Source: Nocardia acidivorans NBRC 108247 (GTDB taxonomy: Bacteria > Actinomycetota > Actinomycetes > Mycobacteriales > Mycobacteriaceae). From it: 54,283 bases of DNA. Below the pieces are notes generated by a model. That model worked only from the letters and a program-made list of their open reading frames with translations, was not told where the DNA came from and ran no database searches. The stretch lies in assembly GCF_001625085.1 (NCBI RefSeq), contig NZ_BDAW01000056.1, positions 1-54,283 of the forward strand. Reading direction: 5' to 3'. This document shows positions 1-6,401 of this stretch, piece after piece (position 1 is the first letter of the stretch; the number at the start of each line of letters is the position of its first letter). The position numbers and the translations under genes are program-made.

Positions 1-64
1 GGGGAGAGACGCACCCGACACATGGAAATGGGGTAGCGCACACGCGCAGGGAGAGACGCGGCAC

Positions 65-154
65 GTCATCCCCGGGATGCTTTCGGCCGGGATCCACAGC
101 CGGCGGTACTCACCCTGAAAGTGTGGATCCCGGCCAAAAACGCGCCGGGATAAC
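65..154. repeat. Dispersed palindromic repeat, copy 1
   Basis: An imperfect 90-bp palindrome. It opens with GTCATCC and closes with GGATAAC, and carries an inner inverted pair GGCCGGGATCCACA / TGTGGATCCCGGCC. The same architecture (GTCATCCC, GGCCGGGATCCACA, GATCCCGGCC, ACGCGCC, GGATGAC) recurs at 14909-14982 inside adnB. That makes it a dispersed element rather than a local hairpin. No coding function is visible in this copy. A REP/MITE-like nature is an inference. Confidence 0.7.
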
Positions 155-163
155 GGGGCCTGC

Positions 164-240
164 GCTGCGGGATGACGGTGACGGGGGCCGGGCTGCGGGA
201 TGACGGTGACGGGGCTGGGCTGCAGGATGACGGGGGCTGG
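164..240. repeat. Short tandem repeat, 27-28 bp unit, about 2.7 copies
   Basis: Unit starts at 164, 192 and 219 all read GCTGC(G/A)GGATGACGG, followed by GTGACGGGG or a shortened GGGCTGG. The array ends directly at the stop codon of the minus-strand protease gene, so it lies just downstream of that gene. The GGATGAC core resembles the end of the adjacent dispersed repeat and may derive from it. Nothing else is visible between 1 and 240 except a direct repeat GGGAGAGACGC at 2-12 and 49-59. Confidence 0.6.
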
Positions 241-1266
241 CTAGTTACAGCTGGGGGTTTCCTTGCCCGCGTTGAGGTCGTCGAGGGCTTGTACGGCCCC
301 GGCGAGGTTCTCGACCTTGACGAGTTTCAGGCCGTCCGGTGTGCGCTGGGCGGCCTCACCGCAGTTGGCGGCGGGGACCAGGAAGGTCGTCGCGCCCGCC
401 TCGTGCGCGGCGATCATCTTGTACTGGATGCCGCCGATCGGGCCGACCTTGCCGTCCGGATCGATGGTGCCGGTGCCCGCGATGAACTTGTTGCCGCTGA
501 GCTCACCCGGGGTGAGTTTGTCGATCAGGGCCAGGGTGAACATGAGACCGGCCGAGGGTCCGCCGATCTCGGCGAGGTTGAAGTCCACCTGGAGTGGGCC
601 GCTGGCGAATTCACCGGGCGTGATGCCGAGATAGCCCTTGGCGGAGTCGTCGGGTCGCGCGCCCAGGGTGATCTCGGCGGTCTGCTCCTGCCCGTCGCGG
701 CGGAACACCACCGGAATCGCACTGCCCGGCTTGGCCGCGGACACCGCCGCCACCACATCCTTGGAACTGGCGATCGGCTTACCGTCGACGCTCACCAATT
801 CATCGCCCTTGCGCAGCACGTCCTTGGCGGGCCCGTCCTCGGTGACCGCGCGCAACCGCACCACGGTCGGCATCTTCAGATAATGCAGGGCCGCCAATTC
901 CGCATTGTCTTCGGAATCCTTGAAGTCCTGTTGATTGGATTTGTCTATCTCGTCACGCGAGACGCCGGGCGGATACACCTCGGCGCGCGGAACAAGACCG
1001 TGCTGACCATCGAGCCAGAGGCCGAATGCCTCGAAGATATTCAGCTGATCGCGAACGGAGACCGTCGTCATATTCAGATTGCCGGCGGTGGGATCGACGG
1101 GTGCTCCGCGCACCTCGACGACCTCTTTTCCATTCACTTCCCCCAGCGTATTGAACGTCGGCCCAGGTCCGAGCGCCACGAACGGGACGGTGACGACACT
1201 GCCGATGATCCCCAGCACCAAAATCGGGATCAGGGCGGCGAGCAGGGTGAATATCCGACGGTTCAC
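241..1266 (-). CDS. Membrane-anchored PDZ / Lon-type S16 serine protease (YlbL family)
   Basis: A 341-residue protein. An N-terminal membrane anchor (about residues 5-28) is followed by an extracytoplasmic region. A PDZ domain lies at about 133-203 and a Lon C-terminal (S16) proteolytic domain after it. The catalytic dyad is visible: Ser238 in GGPSAG and Lys283 in GGIQYK. I chose the GTG at 1266 because it puts the hydrophobic segment at the extreme N terminus and leaves room for divergent promoters. An in-frame ATG at 1353 with GGGAAA upstream would add 29 residues and overlap the start of the next gene. The family is common next to the zincin-like gene in mycobacteria (Rv3194c/Rv3195 order, from memory). 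The substrate is unknown. Confidence 0.85.
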   Translation of the reverse strand: MNRRIFTLLAALIPILVLGIIGSVVTVPFVALGPGPTFNTLGEVNGKEVVEVRGAPVDPTAGNLNMTTVSVRDQLNIFEAFGLWLDGQHGLVPRAEVYPPGVSRDEIDKSNQQDFKDSEDNAELAALHYLKMPTVVRLRAVTEDGPAKDVLRKGDELVSVDGKPIASSKDVVAAVSAAKPGSAIPVVFRRDGQEQTAEITLGARPDDSAKGYLGITPGEFASGPLQVDFNLAEIGGPSAGLMFTLALIDKLTPGELSGNKFIAGTGTIDPDGKVGPIGGIQYKMIAAHEAGATTFLVPAANCGEAAQRTPDGLKLVKVENLAGAVQALDDLNAGKETPSCN

Positions 1267-1351
1267 GCGGCCAAGGGTACTGGTGATGCCCCCGATTGCC
1301 GCGTTCCGCTCGGCGGTTCGCCGCTTGGAAGGCTCCAGTACCGTAGATGTC

Positions 1352-2779
1352 ATGAGTGATTTCCCGTTCGGATTCTCGAATCGCGACGACGATCCGGAGC
1401 GCAAGCCCGGCGACGAGTCCAGCGGTTCCGGTGCGAACAACCCGTTCGGACTCGGTGGTCCGGGCGGCGGCGGATTCGATCCCTCGCAACTCGGTCAGAT
1501 GCTCAGTCAGCTGGGTCAGATGTTCACCAGCATGAGCCAGCCCGGCGGGGATTCGGGTCCGGTCAATTACGACCTGGCCAAACGCCTGGCCCGCCAGCAG
1601 CTCGGCGCGAGCGTCACCCCGGTCACCGAGGGCGAGCAGCGCGCGGTCGCCGATGCCTCGCATCTGGCCGAACTCTGGCTCGACCCGGTCACCACGCTGC
1701 CCGCGGGCGCGACCAAGACCGCGGCCTGGACCGCCAATGACTGGATCGAGGAGACGCTGCCGACCTGGAAGCGGCTGTGTGATCCGGTGGCGCAGCAGGT
1801 TTCGGGCATGTGGACCGCGACCCTGCCCGCCGAGGCCAAGGAGTTCGCCGCGCCCATGATGGGCATGCTCGGGCAGATGGGCGGGCTCGCCTTCGGTTCG
1901 CAGCTCGGCTCGGCGCTCGGCCAGCTCGCCAAGGAGGTGCTGACCTCCACCGATATCGGCCTGCCGCTCGGCCCGGCCGGGACCGGGGCGCTCATGCCCG
2001 CGGCCATCTCCGAGTTCAGCACCGGACTGGAGCAGCCCGAGAGCGAGATCCTGGTCTACCTGGCCGCTCGCGAGGCCGCGCATCAGCGCCTGTTCGGGCA
2101 TGTGCCGTGGCTGCGCCAGCAGGTGCTGGGCGCGGTCGAGGATTACGCGCGCGGTATCAAGATGGATTTCTCGGCCATCGAACAGGCCGCGGCCGGACTC
2201 GATCCGATGACGCTGGTCTCGGATCCATCGAAATTGGAGGAGCTGCTTTCGCAAGGCACCTTCGAACCGCAGACCACACCCGAACAGCAGGCCGCGCTGG
2301 ATCGCCTGGAGACCCTGCTCGCGCTCATCGAGGGCTGGGTCGAGACCGTGGTGACCGATGCCGTCGGCGATCGGCTGCCCGGTGCGGGCGCGCTGGCCGA
2401 AACTCTGCGCCGCCGCCGCGCCACCGGTGGACCGGCGGAGCAGACCTTCGCGACCCTGGTCGGGCTGGAACTGCGCCCGCGCAAGGTGCGCGAGGCGGCC
2501 ACGCTGTGGCGGCGGCTCACCACCGATGCGGGCATCGAGCGGCGTGACGGCGTCTGGGCGCATCCGGACCTGCTGCCGGACTCCTCGGATCTGGACACAC
2601 CGGCCGGTTTCATCGATTCGGTACTCGGCGGCGGCACAACCGCTTTCGACGATCCGCTGGCCCAGCTCGCCGAGGTGGAGAAGCGCGAGCGGGCCGAGAA
2701 GGACAAGGCGGCCGGGGACAAGCCGGTCGACACCGAGAAGAAGCCCGGCGACGACGAGGGCGATACCCCCGCTTCTTGA
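1352..2779 (+). CDS. Zincin-like metalloprotease family protein (DUF2342, F420-associated type)
   Basis: A 475-residue protein with a Gly/Ser/Pro-rich N-terminal tail (to about residue 70), a helical body, and an acidic/lysine-rich C-terminal tail. It matches the DUF2342 / zincin_2 family often annotated as zinc-dependent metalloprotease. Where a classical HEXXH would be expected, the protein reads AREAAHQRLFGH (about 239-250), so the first His is Arg. Metal binding and proteolysis are therefore not assured. The start ATG at 1352 lies within a CATG whose complement holds the alternative start of the divergent protease gene. A terminator-like hairpin follows the stop codon. Confidence 0.8.
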   Translation: MSDFPFGFSNRDDDPERKPGDESSGSGANNPFGLGGPGGGGFDPSQLGQMLSQLGQMFTSMSQPGGDSGPVNYDLAKRLARQQLGASVTPVTEGEQRAVADASHLAELWLDPVTTLPAGATKTAAWTANDWIEETLPTWKRLCDPVAQQVSGMWTATLPAEAKEFAAPMMGMLGQMGGLAFGSQLGSALGQLAKEVLTSTDIGLPLGPAGTGALMPAAISEFSTGLEQPESEILVYLAAREAAHQRLFGHVPWLRQQVLGAVEDYARGIKMDFSAIEQAAAGLDPMTLVSDPSKLEELLSQGTFEPQTTPEQQAALDRLETLLALIEGWVETVVTDAVGDRLPGAGALAETLRRRRATGGPAEQTFATLVGLELRPRKVREAATLWRRLTTDAGIERRDGVWAHPDLLPDSSDLDTPAGFIDSVLGGGTTAFDDPLAQLAEVEKRERAEKDKAAGDKPVDTEKKPGDDEGDTPAS

Positions 2780-2841
2780 GAGCGGAACCGATCAGGTGCC
2801 GCCGCCCCCGGTGCGCAACCCTCATTGGGCGACTTGTGGAT

Positions 2842-2884
2842 AACCCTCGAAAGCGCTGGTAGTCAGGCGTTTCCGAGGGTTTTC
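2842..2884 (+). terminator. Probable intrinsic terminator
   Basis: AACCCTCG (from 2842) pairs with CGAGGGTT, with further AAA/TTT and GCGC/GCG pairing around one bulged G. A TTTT run follows the 3' arm (2880-2883). It is placed correctly to end transcription of the zincin-like gene before the next ATG at 2914. Confidence 0.6.
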
Positions 2885-2913
2885 GCCTTCTCGGGTCGGC
2901 GCAGAATTCATCC

Positions 2914-3855
2914 ATGACCACGCTCGCGCGTACTTACGGACCGATGCTGCATCCGCGAATCACGGTGCTGGTGCGCCGGAATGGGGCGGTGCAGTTGGGG
3001 TGGGCTCCCGGGGAGGCGATACTGCTGCGGCCGCCCGGACCGGCGGAGGCGGTGCCCGCGCTCCTGCGATTGCTGGACGGTGCTCGGCCGGAGGGCGAGA
3101 TTCTCTGTGCGGCGCGGGAATTGGGGTTCAGCACGGAGAGCGTTCGCGGCGTGCTCGAGGCGCTCGACGATGCGGGGCTGCTGATCGACGCGGAGACGCC
3201 CTCGCGGCTCCGGCATGTTCGAGTGCATGGGCGCGGGCCGCTGTCCGATGCCCTGCTCGACGGTTTGCGGCGAATCGGGTTGCGGGGCAGCCATTCCTAT
3301 CCCGGGCACGCACCCGACGCGCGGACCGAGCGACCGGATCTGGTGGTGCTGGCCGATGCCCTGGTTCCCGATCCGGCTCTGGTGGCCGAGCTCATGCGAC
3401 GGCGAATCCCACATCTGCAGGTGCGGATTCGGGATGGGCGCGGGGTGATCGGCCCGCTGGTCCTGCCGGGCGAATCCAGCTGTCTGCGCTGCGCCGATCT
3501 GCTGCGCTGCGAGCTGGAGCCGGAGTGGCCGCGGTTGAGCGCCCAACTGCTGGGCCGGATCGGGCACGCCACCCCGGCCGGTATCGCCGCCGCGGCCGCC
3601 CTGGCGCTGCACGAGATCGACACCATCGCGCACGGAGCGGCCGAGTACGCACCCGCGTCGCTGAGCGCCACCCTCGAGTTGAATCTGGACCTACCGCATC
3701 TCGGGGTTCGGCCCTGGCCGGTGCATCCGCTCTGCGGTTGCCTGGACGCCCCGGAGCGGCACCGCAGCGCGTCCGGCGCACCCGCCGCGAACGAAATCGG
3801 CTCGGACAACATCGATCCCGCAGCACGCGGCAAGAGCGAATCGGAGTTGCTGTGA
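2914..3855 (+). CDS. Cyclodehydratase / ThiF-like protein of the TOMM family
   Basis: A 313-residue soluble protein resembling the stand-alone cyclodehydratase-like (E1/ThiF-related, TOMM leader-binding) proteins of actinobacteria. The N-terminal part looks like a small winged-helix recognition domain (about 1-90). The centre has a nucleotide-fold-like strand-turn (VHGRGPLSDALLDGL, about 100-115). The C-terminal half has the family's VxGPLVLPG segment followed by CLRC and later HPLCGC, four cysteines suited to a zinc site. No precursor peptide or YcaO gene is visible nearby, so azole synthesis cannot be claimed. The stop codon overlaps an in-frame GTG of the next reading frame (GTGA), suggesting coupling to the kinase gene. 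It occupies the Rv3196 position. Confidence 0.6.
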   Translation: MTTLARTYGPMLHPRITVLVRRNGAVQLGWAPGEAILLRPPGPAEAVPALLRLLDGARPEGEILCAARELGFSTESVRGVLEALDDAGLLIDAETPSRLRHVRVHGRGPLSDALLDGLRRIGLRGSHSYPGHAPDARTERPDLVVLADALVPDPALVAELMRRRIPHLQVRIRDGRGVIGPLVLPGESSCLRCADLLRCELEPEWPRLSAQLLGRIGHATPAGIAAAAALALHEIDTIAHGAAEYAPASLSATLELNLDLPHLGVRPWPVHPLCGCLDAPERHRSASGAPAANEIGSDNIDPAARGKSESELL

Positions 3856-3935
3856 CGGATCCCACTAAACGCTCGGACCCGCGATTACATCCAATTCCCA
3901 TGGCGAACCGTCTGGGACATCGGCATGATGGGAGC

Positions 3936-5285
3936 GTGTCAGAGATTGTGAGCAAGCGCTCTTCCCGCAATGCCAAGTTGGCCAAGATTCCACTCGGTAT
4001 CGCGGGGCGGGCGGCCGTGGGTTTCGGCCGCAAACTGGCCGGGGGCGATAAGACCGAGATCAACGCGGAACTCAACCAGAAGGCCGCGGAACAATTGTTC
4101 GCGGTTCTGGGCGAGCTCAAGGGCGGAGCCATGAAATTCGGGCAGGCGCTGTCCGTCTTCGAGGCGGCCGTGCCCGAGGAGTTCGGCGAGCACTACCGCG
4201 AGGCGCTCACCAAATTGCAGGCCGCGGCCCCGCCCATGCCGACCGCTGCCGTACACCGGCAGTTGGATCAGCAGTTGGGAACCGGCTGGCGGCAGCGCTT
4301 CCGTGAGTTCGACGATGAGCCCACCGCCTCGGCGAGTATCGGCCAGGTGCACAAGGCCGTCTGGTCGGACGGTCGCGTGGTCGCGGTGAAGGTGCAGTAC
4401 CCGGGGGCTGACGAGGCGCTGCGCGCCGATCTCAAAACCCTCAATCGCATGGCGGGCATGATGGGCGCGCTCATTCCCGGCGCGGATGTGAAGCCCATTC
4501 TCGCCGAGATCAGCGAGCGCACCGAGGAGGAGCTGGACTACCGCATCGAGGGTGGGCATCAGCGGCAATTCGCCAAGGCCTTCGACGGTCACGCCCGCTT
4601 CCTGGTGCCGAAAGTCGTTGCCAGCGCGCCCAAGGTGATCGTCACCGAATGGCTGGACGATGCCACCCCGGTCTCCAAGGTCATCAGCCAGGGTATGGAG
4701 GATCCGGCGGGCACGGTGGAGCTGCGCAATCGGGTCGCCGCCCTGATGGGCGAATTCCATTTCTCCTCACCGGCGATCGCGGGCCTGCTGCACGCCGATC
4801 CGCATCCGGGCAATTTCATGGTCATGCCGGACGGCCGCCTGGCCGTCATCGACTACGGCGCCTGCGCACCGCTGCCCCATGGTTTCCCGCCGGTGCTGGG
4901 CCAGATGGTGGCGCTCGCGGTCGAGGAGCGTTTCGACGAACTCACCGAGCTGATGAACACCAACGGCTGGGTGATTCCCGGAAAGACGGTGACGCATCAG
5001 GAGATTCAGGACTACCTGCGCCCGTTCACCGATCCCATCAAGACCGAGACCTTCCACTTCACCCGTAAGTGGATGCAGCGGGTGGCGGGTAAGGCCACCG
5101 ATATCTCCAATCAGGAGATGTTGAAAACCGCCCGCGCCCTGCAACTCCCGGCCGAGCACGTGATGATCTTCCGCGTGCTGGGCGGTTCCATCGGCATCTG
5201 CGCCCAGCTCGATGCCGAACTGCCGTTCATGAAGCTCATGCAGGATTGGGTGCCGGGGTACAAGGAGTACCGCACCGCCAGCTGA
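3936..5285 (+). CDS. ABC1/UbiB-family atypical protein kinase
   Basis: A 449-residue protein with the hallmarks of the ABC1 (ADCK/UbiB) family. These are the KxGQ motif in MKFGQALS (about residue 70), a modified glycine-rich loop ASIGQVH, the ATP-binding lysine in VAVKVQYPG, the catalytic loop LHADPHPGN and the metal-binding DYG. The family acts as an ATPase or kinase linked to lipid or quinone metabolism; the substrate here is unknown. I chose the GTG at 3936 because the protein then starts about 10 residues before the conserved basic N-terminal stretch. A GTG at 3852, overlapping the upstream stop, would add 28 residues. It lies convergent to whiB7, as Rv3197 does in M. tuberculosis. Confidence 0.88.
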   Translation: MSEIVSKRSSRNAKLAKIPLGIAGRAAVGFGRKLAGGDKTEINAELNQKAAEQLFAVLGELKGGAMKFGQALSVFEAAVPEEFGEHYREALTKLQAAAPPMPTAAVHRQLDQQLGTGWRQRFREFDDEPTASASIGQVHKAVWSDGRVVAVKVQYPGADEALRADLKTLNRMAGMMGALIPGADVKPILAEISERTEEELDYRIEGGHQRQFAKAFDGHARFLVPKVVASAPKVIVTEWLDDATPVSKVISQGMEDPAGTVELRNRVAALMGEFHFSSPAIAGLLHADPHPGNFMVMPDGRLAVIDYGACAPLPHGFPPVLGQMVALAVEERFDELTELMNTNGWVIPGKTVTHQEIQDYLRPFTDPIKTETFHFTRKWMQRVAGKATDISNQEMLKTARALQLPAEHVMIFRVLGGSIGICAQLDAELPFMKLMQDWVPGYKEYRTAS

Positions 5286-5308
5286 AAGCTACTGCCCCCG
5301 AACGCAAA

Positions 5309-5340
5309 ACGACCCGCTTACCGAGAAGTAAGCGGGTCGT
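5309..5340. terminator. Bidirectional intrinsic terminator between the ABC1 kinase gene and whiB7
   Basis: A perfect 13-bp inverted repeat: ACGACCCGCTTAC, a 6-nt loop, then GTAAGCGGGTCGT. On the minus strand the hairpin is followed by TTTTGCG, a good end for whiB7 transcripts. On the plus strand a TTCTTTTTC stretch follows about 10 nt later. It sits in the only gap between the two convergent genes. Confidence 0.85.
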
Positions 5341-5374
5341 ATGCGTTCTTTTTCACCCCCGGCGCTCAGGCCGA

Positions 5375-5689
5375 TCATGCCACCGCGACCTTGCGCGGAC
5401 GCCCCCGCGGGCGCTTACGGGCAATGACAACGCCCTGATCGAAGATCTCGCCGCCCCAGACACCCCAGGGCTCGGCGCGATCGATGGCGGCGGACAGGCA
5501 GCCCTGCCGGATCGGGCACGCGGCGCACAGCGTCTTGGCCTCTTCCAGCTGAGCCGGGCTCTCGGCGAACCAGAGATCGGGGTTGCCATCTCGGCAAGGT
5601 ACGGACATCGTGGCGCCCCGGCGGATGCGGGGAGTCGAGGCCACGGTGTTGCGGCATGTCACGCGGTCACGGGTAACCGTGGTGGACAC
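5375..5689 (-). CDS. whiB7: WhiB7-type iron-sulfur transcriptional activator
   Basis: A 104-residue WhiB protein with four cluster cysteines (Cys32, 55, 58, 64; C-x22-C-x2-C-x5-C). It also has the glycine-rich turn EPWGVWGGEIFD (about 73-84) and a C-terminal AT-hook RGRPRK (95-100), the combination that marks WhiB7/WblC. WhiB7 binds the primary sigma factor and activates intrinsic antibiotic-resistance genes from promoters with an AT-rich element next to the -35. The GTG at 5689 has a good ribosome site (AAGGAGA, 6 nt away). Longer in-frame extensions would run back into the structured leader. The gene has an unusually long leader with an upstream ORF and competing stems, and ends at a strong terminator. 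Confidence 0.95.
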   Translation of the reverse strand: MSTTVTRDRVTCRNTVASTPRIRRGATMSVPCRDGNPDLWFAESPAQLEEAKTLCAACPIRQGCLSAAIDRAEPWGVWGGEIFDQGVVIARKRPRGRPRKVAVA

Positions 5690-5715
5690 GTCGTTCTCCT
5701 TCTCGTGCAGCGGTC

Positions 5716-5804
5716 GTTTCGGTGTGTGAAGCGAAACCGGTGCCGGAAGGCGGAGGCCGAATACAACTATGGCCACGGTTTCGCTTCTGGGCGATCCGTG
5801 GCCA
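5716..5804 (-). promoter_or_regulatory. Candidate attenuator in the whiB7 leader (four mutually exclusive pairing segments)
   Basis: Read on the minus strand. Segment 1 (5804-5796) TGGCCACGG pairs perfectly with CCGTGGCCA (5778-5770), the 3' part of segment 2. Segment 2 (5787-5776) GAAGCGAAACCG pairs perfectly over 12 bp with segment 3 (5739-5728) CGGTTTCGCTTC. Segment 3 also contains GTTTCG (5737-5732), which can pair with segment 4 CGAAAC (5721-5716). So 1:2, 2:3 and 3:4 exclude one another. The segments lie between the stop codon of the upstream ORF (5825) and the whiB7 ribosome site. No U-tract follows either stem, so the mechanism (termination or translation control) is open. Confidence 0.65.
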
Positions 5805-5824
5805 GTCGGTCTGGGAGTTATCCC

Positions 5825-6190
5825 TTACCTGAGTCGACTCCTATGTCGGCTCTTGATCACGGTCGCGAGGTGGATGTTGCGGGGGCGGCGGGCTGCCGAC
5901 AGCAGATGCACCGGATCGACTCCGGTTTCCGCTGCGAAGGCGGCGGCCACATATGTGGCTGCCTGGTGCCAGCTGCCCTCGGGCTTGTCCTGCTTCATGA
6001 CGATCTGCTCTGCCGCTTGGGTTTTGGTTGCAAAACCCTGAAGACCAAGATCGCCGACAAAGCCGGACAGACGAATCCCCTGCGTAGCGAGGATCCCCCG
6101 GGAGACGGACATGACAGCGACGCCTGCAACCGTCGCCAAATCACCGGACATCGTCCGGACAGATGAATTGGTGTTCATGAAGTCGTTCAC
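5825..6190 (-). CDS. Upstream ORF in the whiB7 leader, small protein of unknown function
   Basis: A 121-codon ORF from GTG at 6190, which has a strong ribosome site (AGGAGGGAGG, about 7 nt away). An in-frame ATG at 6259 gives 144 codons and lies about 6 nt after a candidate -10 (6271-6266), so it could be read leaderless. I recognise no family. The product looks mostly helical, with an alanine-rich middle (ATYVAAAFAAETGVDPVHLL) and a very basic end (KSRHRSRLR). Its stop codon is 20 nt before the first pairing segment of the whiB7 attenuator and 135 nt before the whiB7 start. It is more likely a translation-sensing leader ORF than an unrelated gene, but an independent protein cannot be excluded. 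Confidence 0.6.
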   Translation of the reverse strand: MNDFMNTNSSVRTMSGDLATVAGVAVMSVSRGILATQGIRLSGFVGDLGLQGFATKTQAAEQIVMKQDKPEGSWHQAATYVAAAFAAETGVDPVHLLSAARRPRNIHLATVIKSRHRSRLR

Positions 6191-6265
6191 TGGTCTGCCT
6201 CCCTCCTGCTCTCGTATCCGATAAGTACCCATGCGCGCCGGGATTCCTCCCGTGTGCATGGAACC

Positions 6266-6303
6266 ACCCTAAGTAGATATACCGATGCGCACAACCTATT
6301 TTT
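6266..6303 (-). promoter_or_regulatory. Candidate WhiB7-activated promoter of the whiB7 transcript
   Basis: On the minus strand there is an AAAAAT run (6303-6298), then AGG, a -35-like TTGTGC (6294-6289), a 17-bp spacer and a -10-like TAGGGT (6271-6266), which fits TANNNT. An A/T triplet run immediately upstream of the -35 is the known signature of WhiB7/WblC-dependent promoters, so autoregulation is likely. The predicted start site falls at or next to the ATG at 6259. Between this site and the uvrD2 stop at 6402 I see nothing else. Confidence 0.6.
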
Positions 6304-6401
6304 GACCAGCAGTTTTATGGTCTTGCGGACGATTATCGAGAAGGGCAGCGTGACAACCCGTTCCGGATGAATCCGGATGAATCCGGCATCGATGGGGCGA
6401 A

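Noticed and set aside
164..240. CRISPR-like tandem repeat
   Set aside because: The units are contiguous with no unique spacers and only about 2.7 copies; no cas genes are present.
953..2563. A 536-codon minus-strand open frame across the protease/zincin junction
   Set aside because: It lies antisense to the zincin-like gene and out of frame with the protease, with Arg/Gly-rich shadow composition.
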